Origin: Channallabes apus | Lineage: Eukaryota; Chordata; Actinopteri; Siluriformes; Clariidae | Assembly (NCBI GenBank): GCA_030522415.1 | Contig: CM060104.1 | Location: forward strand, 21,343,825-21,407,824 | Direction of reading: 5' to 3' | Length of the DNA stretch: 64,000 bases | Shown: positions 1 through 14,199 of the stretch, in pieces | How positions within the stretch are numbered: position 1 is the first letter of the stretch | How the letters are laid out: each line of letters opens with the position of its first letter | Translations under genes and position numbers: made by a program | The notes under the pieces: generated by a model | Databases searched by the model: none | What the model was told of the DNA's origin: nothing | Seen by the model: only the letters and a program-made list of their open reading frames with translations

Positions 1-129
1 AATCTAAAGAATAATTAGCTGAGTGTTAGATTTGGCTTTATCTGTCATACCGACTGAACTTGCTCTATGTGTAACGTCTAATAAGAAACTACCCAGTGAT
101 TTAATCTAATTTCAATTTGGACAAAGTAC

Positions 130-362
130 AAGAGTAAACAAAGTAGAAAACATTTATTTAAGTACAAATGAATAGAAACCCAATTTCAGGATTAATACAA
201 ATCTTTGTACATCACTCTCTTTCTCACACACACACCATACTGTCACTCCTGACCTGACCACATTTGAACTTAGACGCTCAGCATCCCAGTTCATGTTGCA
301 GGCTGAATTTGAGAGCTACACTCGTCTTTAGGACACAGAATGTGCACCGCCATAACAAGTGT
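130..362 (-). other. ccdc12: CCDC12 3' UTR with polyadenylation signal
   Basis: Sequence downstream of the CCDC12 stop. A minus-strand AATAAA lies at 153-158, so cleavage is expected roughly at 130-145. The exact end is inferred. Confidence 0.6.
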
Positions 363-442
363 TCAGTCTGAATCTGCCTCTTCTACAGCCACGGCTCCAA
401 CAGCATCAGCCAGCTCAGTTTCGCTCCCCTTCAACCTTTCCC
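363..442 (-). CDS. ccdc12: CCDC12 coding exon 7 with stop codon
   Basis: Terminal coding exon with acceptor GTGTTCAG. It encodes RERLKGSETELADAVGAVAV and EEADSD, then TGA at 363-365. The RERLKG start and acidic DSD end match the family C-terminus; the middle diverges, as usual. Confidence 0.93.
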
Positions 443-3400
443 CTGAACACACAAATAACACACCTGAGAAAATAGCTCAGAAAATACTCAGTGCTCTGTC
501 AGGCATTAGCGAAGAAAACCAGTACATACATAAAAGGGTCAGTGGAGTCAATAAAAGGTAAATAATAAAATAATGTTTGTGGAATCTATTTTTTTGTGCT
601 TGCCTTTACCACAGAAATATATGTCCAAAATGTTTAAGAATACTGGCTCACTTTGCTTAGTTTTTAGCAGGCTGAAACATATTTATTCTCGTGCAAGCAG
701 TACAGGACAAAATCAGACAAAATTTAAAATACATTTCCCATGTCCCCTTGTTTTGTCAGCACATTGGCGTAGCGGTTAACCTTGTTGCCTCGCACCTCCG
801 TTGTCACGGGTTTGAGATTCCTGCCTCTGGTCATGGATTTTTGTTCTCCTTATGCTTGATGGGTTTCCTGTGCTGTCCAGATTAGGCTAACTAAACTCCC
901 CATAGTGTGTGCATGTGCTTATGTGAACATCATATTCCGAAGATTTGATCGGTACCCTGTCCAGGATGTACCCCGCCTAATGCCCCAAGTCCATGTGATA
1001 GGCTCCAGACCTCCGTTGACCCTGACCAGTATAAGTGGTATAGAGTGAGTGTCCTTGTTTTAAAAAGATGTCAGCCATGGCCCGGGAGTTATTTTTAGTA
1101 GTGCTGTTACACTTGTGTTCTTTTTATTCCTGGACGACACTGTGTAAGAGAACATGCTAGAAAAATAACATTCATTAAAAAAAACAATGTGGTGGGCAGA
1201 TGAAATACACGTACAGTGTACGGCACTGAAAGAGGGAAACCACATGCATGATGTCAAAAACCACATAGCAATTACATTTAAAGCATTACAACCATTATAG
1301 AATGCGCTTATCTTACTACTGTGGCAGTGTAGACTGGAGACTAACTGCTCTTTTGGTAAAGTCCAGAGTGTAAAGTGTCTCAAAGTTTTACCAGATCAAT
1401 CAGAAAATGTTATAATTATACTCACTGATGAGTTCAGCAATGGCTTTCTGGGTTCTTTTCTCGAGTTTTTCCAGCTTCTTTGCAACATCCCGCTTTAGGT
1501 CCCTTCCAAAAACAATGTTTAGTGATAAAGATGTATTGAGCACACACTGTACATGAAAATACATAGAGGATGTTTTAACGACTTACCAGTCGGGTTTTCT
1601 TGGAGCTAAATTGGCCAGATCCTGAGGAGGAAAAAAAAAAAAAAAAAAAAAAAACACATGTAATACATATTAAACTTTTATTAAACTCAGCAAATTATCA
1701 ATGACCCCCCCATAGCAGCATTATTTCCAGTACCAAACAGACTACACAAAATCCTCATGTTCCATTTAGGAATTATTCCAATTACACTGCCTGGCCAAAA
1801 AACAAGATTTACTAAGATTTAATGAAACCCTATTAGCTTTGGTTACGACATGCAACATGGTGGCCAGAAGATGTTTGAAAGTGACTCAGCATGCTCCCAG
1901 AACCACTCTTTCACAATCCAAGTCCTGGGATATGCCTGTGCCATAAGGGAAGAAACCCTCCATTGATGTGATAATCTACCATGATTATTGCCACATAACA
2001 CTGCTGAGTCTAGACCTGACCAACTGAAGCAACCCCGGATAATAACACTGCTTCCAGGGGCTTGCTCAGAGGCCACTATGCATGATAGGTGCATTGTTCC
2101 ATGCGCTCCCTTTCTTACCCTGATGCGTCCATCAATCTGGGATTGGATCTCATCAGACCACATGACATTAGCGTTGCTCCAAAGTGCAATCTTTGTGCTC
2201 TCTAGTCCCAATCCTGAGAGTTCGAGTCACACTGTGTGCGTGGAAAAGCGCTTACTAGCATTACTAAACATTATTCTACTATCAGTTTTAGTGCACAAGA
2301 ATGCATGGGTAGAACAGTCCTCAACACAATTCCACTAATTTGAAAGTTTACTTTACTTGATGCAGGACAATAATTTACCCCCTCTGAAACATGGACTTGT
2401 TTTGGCTAGGCAGTTTATCTTCCTATTTGCTTAATTAGTGTAGTGTTAATTAGTGCCCTCATGAGATGTGCATACTATTAAATGAACTAGATCTGGTTTA
2501 ATTTAAAAATCATTTCTTTGAAGTTTTGGTCAGTATTTTCTTGAGCTTAGCTTGAGCAATGGTGTTGACTGGAAAAGCGTTTTTGTTCCACATTAACACC
2601 AAAGAGCTGACATTTGTAGGTGTAATACCACTCACCACTTCCTCTATAATGGGTTCTGGGTTTGCAGCTTCCAGCTGGTCTTTAACTTTATCTTCCACTG
2701 CAGAGATATAAAAGCAGAACAGGTCAGACTGCATGCATTCTGACCCTGAGCACTTCCTAGACAAACTTCTTTAAACACCCATTACTCAGTGCTCGGTAAT
2801 ATGTACTAAACCAAGAACTTGGACTGTAATACAGTGAACATTCAGAAGATCAGTTAGCCATGCTCGAGTTTCTGTAGTTCTAACAAAAATGAAAAAATTA
2901 ATTATATAAGAAGCACTGAGCATGTGCTAATTCTCACCTGATGCAGGTTTAGCTTTGGGCACCTGTCTTTCTTTTAGCTCTTCATCTTCTGGAGTGTAGT
3001 TCCTCAGCTTCAGGTCTCTGTATAAATAGACACAAACAACATTAGCGTTTACCAGTGCAACGTGCAGTTGAAACTAGAAATAAATTAATGTTAATCTGAG
3101 ACAGTAAGTTACAGAATTCCTGTCTCTGTGTGCATGGAGTTTGCATGTTCTCCCTGTGCTTGGTGGGTTTCCTCCAGGTACTCTGGTTTCGTACCACAGT
3201 TTAAAGATATGCAGGTTAGGCTAATTTGCGTTCCCAAATTGCCCGTAGTCTGTGAATGGGTGTGTTAGTATGTGTGTGTGCCCCGCAATGGATTGGCACC
3301 GTGCCCAGGATGTACCCTGCCTCATGCCCAAAGTCTCCTGGGATAGGCTCCGGGTCCCCGTGACCCAGAATACAGGATAAAGCGAGTGAGTGAGAGAGTA

Positions 3401-6400
3401 AGTTACAGATCCAATATATAAATGTAGCACTTTTGTTAGCTCACTTAAGAATTAAATATATATGCAGCACTATTTTTAGTTTTTTTCAGTTACATTGACT
3501 AAGAAGTTCTTAGAAGTCCTTCCTCTTAGAGAATGAAATGGATATTCCCGCAAACCATTTCTTGTTTTAAAAGGTGTTTTCTCTCTATTATTTACCTACA
3601 TAGAGAAAACAACAAAGTGGCACTATCTACATGCTACATATAGGTGTAACACACATGGGAGTTACACCCAAGCACTACAGGTTGATATGTGAAATCTTGC
3701 AGAACTTGTTCATGAATACAAAACTGTTACAATACTGGTGTGGCGGCATAATGTGCTCAAGTCCATTTCCCTCAACCCAGCCCATGCCCAGTAGGGAGCA
3801 GTGCAGGCCAACATCATGACTGGTTCTATTCTGGGATGAGCTACTGGTGCAACCTGGGTAATCGAACCCATACACGTACACAATGGCTTCCTTCATGTTA
3901 TTCATACCAGCTAATTAGCATGTAACACCTGTTTTGTGGGCTGCATCTGGGGAGTGCAGTTTCCCCAGCTGAGACCGAGTCAATACATGTCCAATTATGT
4001 CATCTCTTACCTCTTCACAAAAATTACAGCTATTTGCTAAATCTCCTGGTAATCATACGAGGGTTTTCATTGAGTGAGCGCACGAGACAGACATGCCGCT
4101 TTGTTTCAATTCGTACTTCAGGGGATTCAAAGTTTATTTTCTGCAATTTCGGAGCAGCGAGTCTCCAGTGATGTGTGCCAGTTCAGTGCTGATTAATCAG
4201 GGGGTGGGTGGGGTGTGTGTGTGTTGTAGGTCAGGGCTACGACTGGGCCGGCATTCATCAACCCGCACATTGTGAGCACACTGGCAGAAGGCCTTTTATG
4301 GTAAACCTCCGAGACCAAATACGAACGCTGGCATGAACAGCCATCAAAATAAAAGCAGATTTTTCACAAAACATAAAAAGCTATTTTTCAAGTGAAACAT
4401 CATCCAGTACTGAAAGAAAAATCAGTTCAATCAGAAACATAGACAAAGGACTAGGAACCCCTCCCACGTCCAAGTTTCCTGGTGATACTTCCTGACCACC
4501 TGCTAGAACAATACCTCTTTGCCGCCATTCTTCACGTACAGCGGGTCGGCCGTACAGCACGATGCTACTTGAATGTCAACAGTCATTCGTACAGCACTTT
4601 CTCCAGACCTAGAGCTGCTGCACAATTCTAGTCTTTATCACAACACTTTATCTGATACTAATGGTTTTCAAACAGACTAATATCACATCAAAAATAAAAT
4701 AAAAGTAAGCTGATATCGACAGCTAACAATCAACACAAGCCTGTATTACACTTTACAGCATTGTTCACACAGGGGTCTGAGAATCATACGTTCAGGTTCT
4801 CTCAATAGAGCTGTGTAAACGCGTGCTGCATGGATGAACGACGGGTGAAGGACTACTCCTTTCATTCATGGAGGATTAAAACCCTGTCTTCTTGCATAAT
4901 AAAAATCTGTAACTTTAGCAATGCAGTAGTTGAGAGTTAAATAGTGTCATGAGCCTTACCTATTGCCTCACCCTGCTCTTTTGGCAGCTTACACAAAAAC
5001 GCAATACAATTACACACATGCCACAGTCACACACTGTCATACTCAGTATGTCATACTCATACTCAGTATGCTGGGAAACACATTTGCATAAGAAAGTAAC
5101 CGTAAATAGATTAAACTAAGCTGGCCAGAGAAGTAAGACAGGAAAACACAGAGGGATCTTCTGCGGTTCTAACATACACAGCCCATATACAGAGTGTGCC
5201 GTACGTCCAGCAACAAAAGGTTTAATGTATATTTTTAGATTTTTATAGACCATGATGCATCTGAGCAACGTTATTGTCTGCTTATAGAAATATTAAGTCA
5301 AATTGAAAGCCTGGGTACACTCAGAAAAGAAAAAACAGGAATTTCTCCTGACGTCATTAAAAATGTTAAAAGAAAATTTACTGAATACTACGTCTAAATT
5401 AAGATATACAGAGTGCAAAAAGACATACAGGGTTACTGTGGTTCTGTAAATAGAAACCATTTATTTTTATTTATTTTGGGAAGGTAGTCACTAAATGGTT
5501 TGACTGCTAGATTGCTTCCAAAACTTGTCTGGACAAAAATTATGTAATATTTTCCATTTGATAATTAAATACCTATTTTTTTGGTTAATCAGCCCTGGCC
5601 ACTTGCTCTTCTTTTTTAAATTTGATTTCATGAATATTTTACAAGAACTAAACCAACCACAGAACAATCCTATTTTTTTTTTCATCTCATTATGATCTTT
5701 TAATGCCATATAAATGAAATGAAGCGTAAGCGTAAACCTACAATTAAAGATGTCTCAACTTTCTGATTACGCCCACATTCTATCAGGGCAGTGGTGCAGT
5801 TTTTAGAAAACAAAGCAGACAGGAGGTATAAGATGGGAGGTGCTCGTCACCCGTCTGCGGGTCCATTGTTTTGCAATCGGAGCTCCGTTGCAATTTTAAT
5901 GATGCATGCTTAGTCACAAGAGACACGCCTTTAAACTTTCCAGCAAAGATAACACCTCAATTCTGAATGCCAATAGGATGTCTTGTGTTGTTTTTTTTTG
6001 TGTGAATGCAGGTGCAACAAAACAGAATTTACTTTCATGAACACCTCAGTCACATGTGGCCCTCCAAGTAGATGCTAAAAACAGAAATACAGAACAGAAG
6101 TAGACTGAAAACAGTACCTTAACTCTCAGGAGAGAGGAACAAGGTTCTATCCAGTATAAACAATGAGTATAAACAATGGAAAATCTCCACTGAAAGCCTT
6201 GCCTGAAATAGAGTTGAGAGAAACTGGCGACCCACAGCACTAGCTCATGTAAACACTGGACGCAGCCTTGTAATGGGCAGGCCACATATTCTCAGGCACA
6301 GCACAGAGAATACCCGGAGCATGAACAAACTCAGGGTTAGAAGCAGAACTTGGCAGTAAAAAACGTGTACGTTTATGGAACTAACCGAAATGTATTTTGT

Positions 6401-9400
6401 GCAAAAACAGGATGTGTGCTTTTACCTGTGTCTTTCTTCCGTTTCTACTTCTGCTGCTCTCTTGCAATCAGGTTCTCCTTCTGCTGGTTCCCGCCCCTAT
6501 GAAGAAAAACTGGATTAGAGTGACTGAAAATTGAGTGTCATTTTATCTGAAAGGAGCCACCCACAATTAGTGAGAACTGTAAAACCGCAAAAACCATTGT
6601 TTAGGATGGTCAGGAAGCTAGAATGATTATGTCCACCAAATTAATCTTGATAGGCCCCAGATAATGACTTACTGAATGATTATGGGTTTGGAAATATTGC
6701 GCTGTGGAGTGGGCTGGCTTTACACACCAGACACAAAGGAAACAACAATACATTCCACTTTTTAATGTACTGTACGTGATTCTTTAAAAAAGAATAATAA
6801 TAAATAAAATATCTTGTGTTCCACGGACATTCCTACATCAGTTTCAGATGTGGCCACAGATCATATCGGTACTGATACCACAGTGCTGATGAAGGCATTG
6901 ATTAATAATGACTGCAATGATGGCAGCAATTCAAATTATTTATGCAAATTTAAACCTTCTACTAGGTTATTATTTCCATAGTCACAACTCAGTCACAGTG
7001 ACATATTTAAAGTTTTAAATAGTTTAGTAGAATTAAATAAACAAGATTGTAAGACTTGTTGACTCTTGCTTGACCTTGGTTTTTTTTTGTGTCGATAATC
7101 ACAGATGATTCTGTCAATGATCAATGAAGGAAAAGGGGGAGTAAAAAGCTTGTTATTGTAAATAGACAATAGATTTGGAGGAGTTGTAAAATTTTTACTT
7201 ATTGTGATTAAAGACTGGATTTTATTTACCCTCACATCATGGAATATTCTGAAAAATTTCACGAAAATCAGCCCAATTATGCTTTACTCATTAGTTTGAC
7301 TGCAAATTTCACGGTGCACAGATGAGATTACAGGGGCGGTTTCGTTCAGATATTATGTTTGAAAAGCTGGCATAAGTCCAGTTGTAATCTCAGCCCTCAT
7401 GAGATTCGTTTCTAATGTACCCTACAGGAAAAAGCCTCCTACAAACTACTGAGTTCCAGTCAATTCAAAAACTCTCAATATACTTCATTTACTGAGCACG
7501 TAGCACTTAATACAACCGTCTTGCTTGTTTAACAATCTTCAGCACAAAATTCCATTTTATAATATATTTGGTAGAAATGAGGGGGGAAAAATCAAGTGAA
7601 TTTGGATTGCGAATCTTTCGTGTGGCGATTCACATATCGCCACACTGACTCCAAAATAAATTTTTAAAACAATCTTTACTGCATATGTTCTGGACTTGTC
7701 CAAGACTCTACATGTTCTGGACCAAGATTTTCGAGACTTTTTCTGGAATATTTGGAGAGATAGTAGAGCCAACTCCATTTGTTGCTTTGTTTGGTGTGCC
7801 TCCAGAAAACACCAGTTTTGACCAAAGGAAAATTTAAATATTGGCCTTCTGTTCCCTTTTAGCTAGGAGATTAATTCTGACTAAATGGAAAGACCCAGAT
7901 CCACCAACATTTAGCCACTGGATAAGGGAAGTGATGTACTGCCTTAAACTGGAGAAAATTAGGTATACAGTTAAATGGTCTACTGACACATTTTATGATA
8001 TTTGGCAGCTTTTCTTAACTTTTGCTGAGGGCCTGAACGCAGATATTATTGTACTGTAAAGGAAGTGTGTGGGGAAGATTACTTATTTACTTATTATTAT
8101 TTTATTTAATTAAAATGTTTTATGGACATCTGATTGTTATGGCATCCTTGTGGTTGTCTGGTGTTGGGGGGTATGGGGGGGGTTTGGTTTTGTGTTCTCT
8201 TTTGTTGTGTTTTCTTGTGTTTTTTTCTGTATAGTTTGAAAATAAATAAAAAAAAACTTTGATTAAAAAAAAAAAAAAAAATTACATTTATAATAGCAGT
8301 TGATCGGCCAGTAAACAGAACTGGCTGGTTTTCAGTTTGATTGGCCTCAGATATATAAACGATTCTGTACAAGGTGCAGAAGCTTCTGAGTGGCACAACA
8401 GAAACAAATTTTCATGGTGTTACATTATGAAAAAAAAATTGCGCATTAAAAGCCTCCGATCTGCCTTTTGAGACTTTGGAGGCATTTGAGGCAGTAAAAT
8501 ATTACAATTTTACTGAACTATGGACTATTAAACTATTCATGCAGTATACTGGCATCCCATGTGGTAGGAGTTATGACATCAGATGACAGAGATGTAGCTT
8601 ATTTTGCTTAATTTAATTTGAAATTAAAAGGTCAAACTCTTGTATTTTAAGTTAGTTTGTTTTGTTTAATAATGTAAACTAATGTTATAAGAAATGGGCT
8701 ACATTAAATTCGTCATTAACTTCTTAATAACTTCTTTTTTTTTTAAGTTTAAAAATTTAACAAAACTGGGTGGAAATGTAATCTGAATATTTATTAAATC
8801 TTTCATCAAATATTGGTGATAATATTGTATCGGGGGATCATGGGCACGCAAGGCTTACCCTTGCCCCTTGTGGGGACCAAAGTAGGGATGTGCATTTTTG
8901 TTCATATTTCATTGCGAGTAATCAGAGGTTTGAGAAACGAGTACTCGATTAATTGGGGGTGGAGCTTAAGCAAGGTGCAGGGCGTTTGCGGCACAGTAAA
9001 CAGACATTTTAAAGAAAAAATAGCATGAGGTGAAGCTAAAGCGGTGATTTCAGTAGGCGGCCTCCTGCTCGCTCAGTGTGATCGCGCCGCTAAAGCGCTG
9101 CCGGAGCAGAGTGATTCCCAGGATCCGGAAACGTGCAGGAGCGCGCGCAGCGCAGTCTCGTTGGAGAGTCCTTCCTTCTGGAAACTCTACGTCGGGGTTG
9201 GGGGTGGTAGGAGACAGAGATCCCCGAGGAAGGACTCTCCGGCGAGACGGCACTGCGCGCTTTAGAAGCCATTTTCGCTCTGTGCTCTGGTATTGTCTTT
9301 AGACCACAAGTTTTCACGCTCAATTGTCGCTGATGGGTTCGATTAATCGAGTACTCGTGCACATCCCTAGACCAAAGTCTAGCCTGTACAGTTCAATCTA

Positions 9401-12400
9401 GCAGGAAATGCAATGAACAAAAGTCTGATCCACTGAGTCCCCACGCAGCAACCCACAGCACCCAAAGGATCCGCTGGTGCGGTGGTGCCAGACAGCACAT
9501 CACACGCCCAGAATCTACACTACACTACATGTTTTGTGCTGAAATGCCTGATTGGTGTTTAATAGACACATGGATGTATCACTGTAGTCACTGGTACCAC
9601 TAAAAGTTGAAATCGCAGCATAATGACTATTTTCTGAACCTGACTAAAAGTGTATACACTGACATGATAATCATTAGTCATAACATCCAACTGTGCAAAC
9701 ATTCTCATTTCGTTACTGAATGAAATCTGACCAACATAATGATGTCAGACATATTGTAACCGGAAGATTCAAGTTGAACCAGCTGGAATTACTTGCGTCA
9801 TTCTAGCAGATCACTCAGCTGTCAGTCAAGTCACAAATACTCCCATTTCAACCGAAACGCAAACACCAATTTGTTCCACAATGTCTAAATGACAAGATTA
9901 AATACCAAAGATTTGTTAGTCATGTTTACTTCATACAGGTTAATTGAGTTCTTGAATTGCACATGCCAACCAGAACAGTTGGACTGAGTTCTCTGAGATA
10001 CTATTGAAGCACCTGTACTGCCAGGAAAGGACAGATCTAAAGACTCAAACATTACTACACAAGAGAAAGAGCTCAGTTGTTTTTACACTGTGAGAAGGTT
10101 AGCAACCAATGGCAAACCAGAAGCCGCTGAGACACGAGAGAATAATAGAAAGATAAATTGTTTAGATAACTGATTTAATTAACTGGTTTTGTTTTGATAC
10201 TGTTATGTAGACTGAAAGCAAGGCAATCAGTTTGTCAACGTTCTAGTGAACAATAGAGCTCTTGCTTTACTGCTCCGTACTGTCCTTCTCCTTTGTTAAC
10301 CAGCAATACATGCGACTATTTATTTATTGTTTACTGGCGTTAGTACTCATCACCGATGGTTACAGAGTTTTTAGAAATGGTTAAAAAAACTTTTATTTAG
10401 ATAGAATTAGTAAGAATAATGTTTTGGAATAATCGATGATGAGGCACGCTGTCATGTCTGTGTATTGAGGATTGTGCCGACTTTGTGGAACCATTACGGT
10501 CTGTGTCTTCCACATACTCTGTATGTATGCAGAGTAAATTAACGCACTGAGTGGCTCTGTTGAGTGCCAGGTTTAACCACGCCCACCTCGAAGGAAAACG
10601 CAGTGAGTGAAAAAAAGTATATTCATTGAATGAATTTCAGATTAAATTTATGGCACAAGGTTCAGTTTTCATATTGTACGCACCATTTTCTGAGTATGCT
10701 TTGGAGTATCGTGCGTGAGATTTGTAGGTGCATTATAGCAATTACTGTGTGCTGAATAAGTCAAATAAACTCGCTAGATGCTGTGACATCCCTTCGACTC
10801 AAAATTTTGCTTTAGTTTCTAGTGCAGGTTTAACTTCAGGAAAATACCAAAGGACTGGCAAAGTGTCATTAAAGACATACATATATAGACATGCAAACAG
10901 ACAGACATTTTTTTCAGAGATATCATTGAAAGAGTTCTAACCAATGTACAGACAAAACTTTTATTTATATAGATATGGTCCAAGAAAGCAATAGGATATA
11001 CTTTTACTTTTTTTATGCCAGGTTCAGGTGCTTTTTTTCATGGCAGGAACAAGGTTATAAATAAATACATCAGAATGTATGAATGAATACATGCAAAAGT
11101 AAACATAAGAACAGATGCACATGAAATAGTATCATCAAAGATCTTCTTAAAAGACCACACTGAAACCTGACTGAATACCTTTGTCTCATTTTTGGCCCAT
11201 TTTACTTGCCATTTTCTACACTCAAGAGTTCAAGACCAATCTGAGGTCTAATGGTGAAATAAGGCACTTCTAGGTTCTCATTCTGAGATCCTTATTACCA
11301 GCACTGTCTGACTGATAAAGGCCAAAGAAACCACAATGACCCAGTGCCCAGCGGCAGATCACGTTTTGTAAGACTATAAATGGGTGATCTATTTCATTGA
11401 TTCAGGGACATGTAAGTTGGATTTGAATCTCAAGTCTGCACAAATAGAAACATTGTGACAGTAGGCATTTTCAACGTATCGCCAAGTTAAAACTAAAATA
11501 CAGGGCTCAGCTGTAAAGACAGATTTTTGTCCTGGAATACAGATTCCATGGTGTTGCTATCAAACCTCAAAATACACCAAAGTGTGTAAGCTTTGTTAAT
11601 TTCATTTTATATCATAAGCTTTCTCTAGGTCACCGCTTCAACAAAAGGTGTCACATACATAGGATTCCAGTCGAACAGGAAGATCTAGTACGCGCCTACA
11701 CCGTCTAAACCTACACTACAGTCTACTTATTTGATTGTCGGCTTCTAGCTTCCAGTCATAACGATAATCAACCATCCTCTTCAGGGTTTTACAAAGTCAT
11801 CTAATCAAGGTGTAACGTTTGGAGTCATCATAGCCTTGCCTGGCTCAGGAATGTGTAGGATAACTGCTCTTAGCAAGGAGGGTGGAAGTGGAGGTGTTTC
11901 GTAAACTGGCAGCATTGTGGCAAAGGGTCACACCTCCAGGGTCAAGGGCTCGTGTCCCGCCTCAGGTCTGTGGATACATCTCCTCCCTACCCAGGGTGTA
12001 CCCTACCTCGTGCCCTGATTCTCCTAAGACAGGCTCCACCCTTGACAGGATAAGCGGTATAGAGAGTGAGTTTTATAAACTGGTTGTGATTTTGTTTGGA
12101 CCACCAGCAGTATCACGAGACTTCTTGATTAAGTCTCTGCTAGCTTGTTTACTATTTCATGTTTTGATGGATATAATGTACCTTAACATTTGAGATGCTG
12201 TATTCGTTGTCTGCTTCCTTTTCCCTTTATCTTACACGACATGCCGCAAGCCGCATTTGCTGGTGTATTTAGTGGAGGTCTGAAAGAAATTGCTGTCATT
12301 TTCTGCCAAGTTTGTCCTTGTTTTGGCAGTTTTTCACTGCCATATTAAAATACAGAAATTGCAATTTCAGGCAGGCATACACCAATTAAAACTGAACAGA

Positions 12401-14143
12401 AGCTCAGCAATTCCACAACATTTAGCTACCGATTGTGTTGCGTGGATCCGTAGATCTTCACACACTTTGTTTAATTTCTGCTTCTGCAGAGGGTATAACC
12501 AAGGGGAGGTCCCACACTTACCATAAGAGAGCAAAGAATAAGTCAAGTTCACATACAGTCAAATCAATTGCAGAGTTTGTCCAATGTACAGGATGGACGT
12601 AGGTATTTGAGCTGTCATTTACCAAAGTGTGATTTTACTAATAATCATGTTTTGTTTTTTTTATCTCCATAAGTGCCTTAAGTGTTGTAGTCTCTGTTTC
12701 CCCATAGTGGTTTGTGGCCCCTATGTAGGGGACATGAGAGGATTTTAGCTGTCCCAAGATGTCTTAATGATCTTATTATGTCACATCACAATGAGTTGGT
12801 ACATTGCATTGCTTGCCCAAAAACAACAACAAACATTAAAATGACTAGAAATGGGTTGGGAACCAACCAACACCAACATATTATTAAAACCTGATAGTGG
12901 ATCGTGCTGACCCATCAACCTCATGAAAGACATGGTTAGAATAAATCATGAATGATGATCACTTAAAGATCACTTAAACGCCTTTTAACAAAGTTGCAAT
13001 GACAGCAGTGTTTAATAGTAAACGTAAGAGCATTTCCATAAACACAATGAGACCAGAACTCTCAGGATTGGGGCTAAACGTAGCTTTATGGAAACTGCTT
13101 GTTAATGAGACTAATCAGAGCAAAATGGTGTCCATGACTATTTTTTGTGGGAGTGTAGAAAAGGCAGAGTGTGATGGGGTTGTGAAGTGCTAAGGGTATT
13201 CTTTGGACTATAGATTGATTTCCTTTGAAATGGGGCTATGGATAATATCAAATCTTGTTAAGATCAGAGTGACGTCATGTGTTTGAGCCATAAGCACAGA
13301 ACACTGTAAAACTGCTTTAGGGCACTGGAGCTATTTGCTATGAGGCGGGTCTCCAGGAGACAAAAGGCAAGAAAGTTCACCTCAGACATCCTGCAGATAT
13401 GCATCAGGGATATAGGGGTGGTATACTCAAGCAACAAACTAAAGTAATTATGTAGCTCAATTTACTCATAGCCAACAACCTTTGGGAAAGGAAAATAAAT
13501 GGTCCATATTATGATAAATGGCCTTGACCTGCTGCTTGAAAGGACCCCTTCTAACCTCCTGTTTATATGAAGTATGTATCAAAGCACCGTGCTGAACTAC
13601 ACGGTAGCTGACGACTACCAGACCACATTGCTCAATCACATCTTACAACTCGCAGCAAACAATCTGTCCCATCATTTGCCACTTACAGTTAGCAAGGGGA
13701 GGGCGTAAGGACCTATTCTACAGTATTTTAAATTACTACTTGGTGTTGAAAATCCGTTAAAGTTACTAGTAACAAATCTAGCAACTACAAGTACTACTAC
13801 TCCAGTACAATGTTATCAACTGCCAAGAACATAAAGCTAGCACCAGCTGTTAGCATAGGCTCACCAAAACCGAACATATGAAGACTAGAAAATATAGTCT
13901 GGTCTGATGGATCTCGCTTTAAGCTCAAGTACAGCCTAGTAGGATCCGAATTTGGAACCAGCAGCATGAGTCCACTGGCCCAAACCTCCTTGTATTGCTA
14001 TCCAGGCTGGCAAAGTTGGTGTAATGATGTGGGGAAAGTTCTCTTGGCACACTGAACTCATCATACAGACAGTCATATATGTACATATGTACATTATGTT
14101 GAGCAAGTTATCTTATTGACATGTCTTTCACTGCACAATAAGG

Positions 14144-14199
<56 letters not shown>

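Noticed and set aside
12712..12740. Short palindrome GTGGCCCCTATGTAGGGGAC as a regulatory hairpin
   Set aside because: Too short and isolated to support a function.
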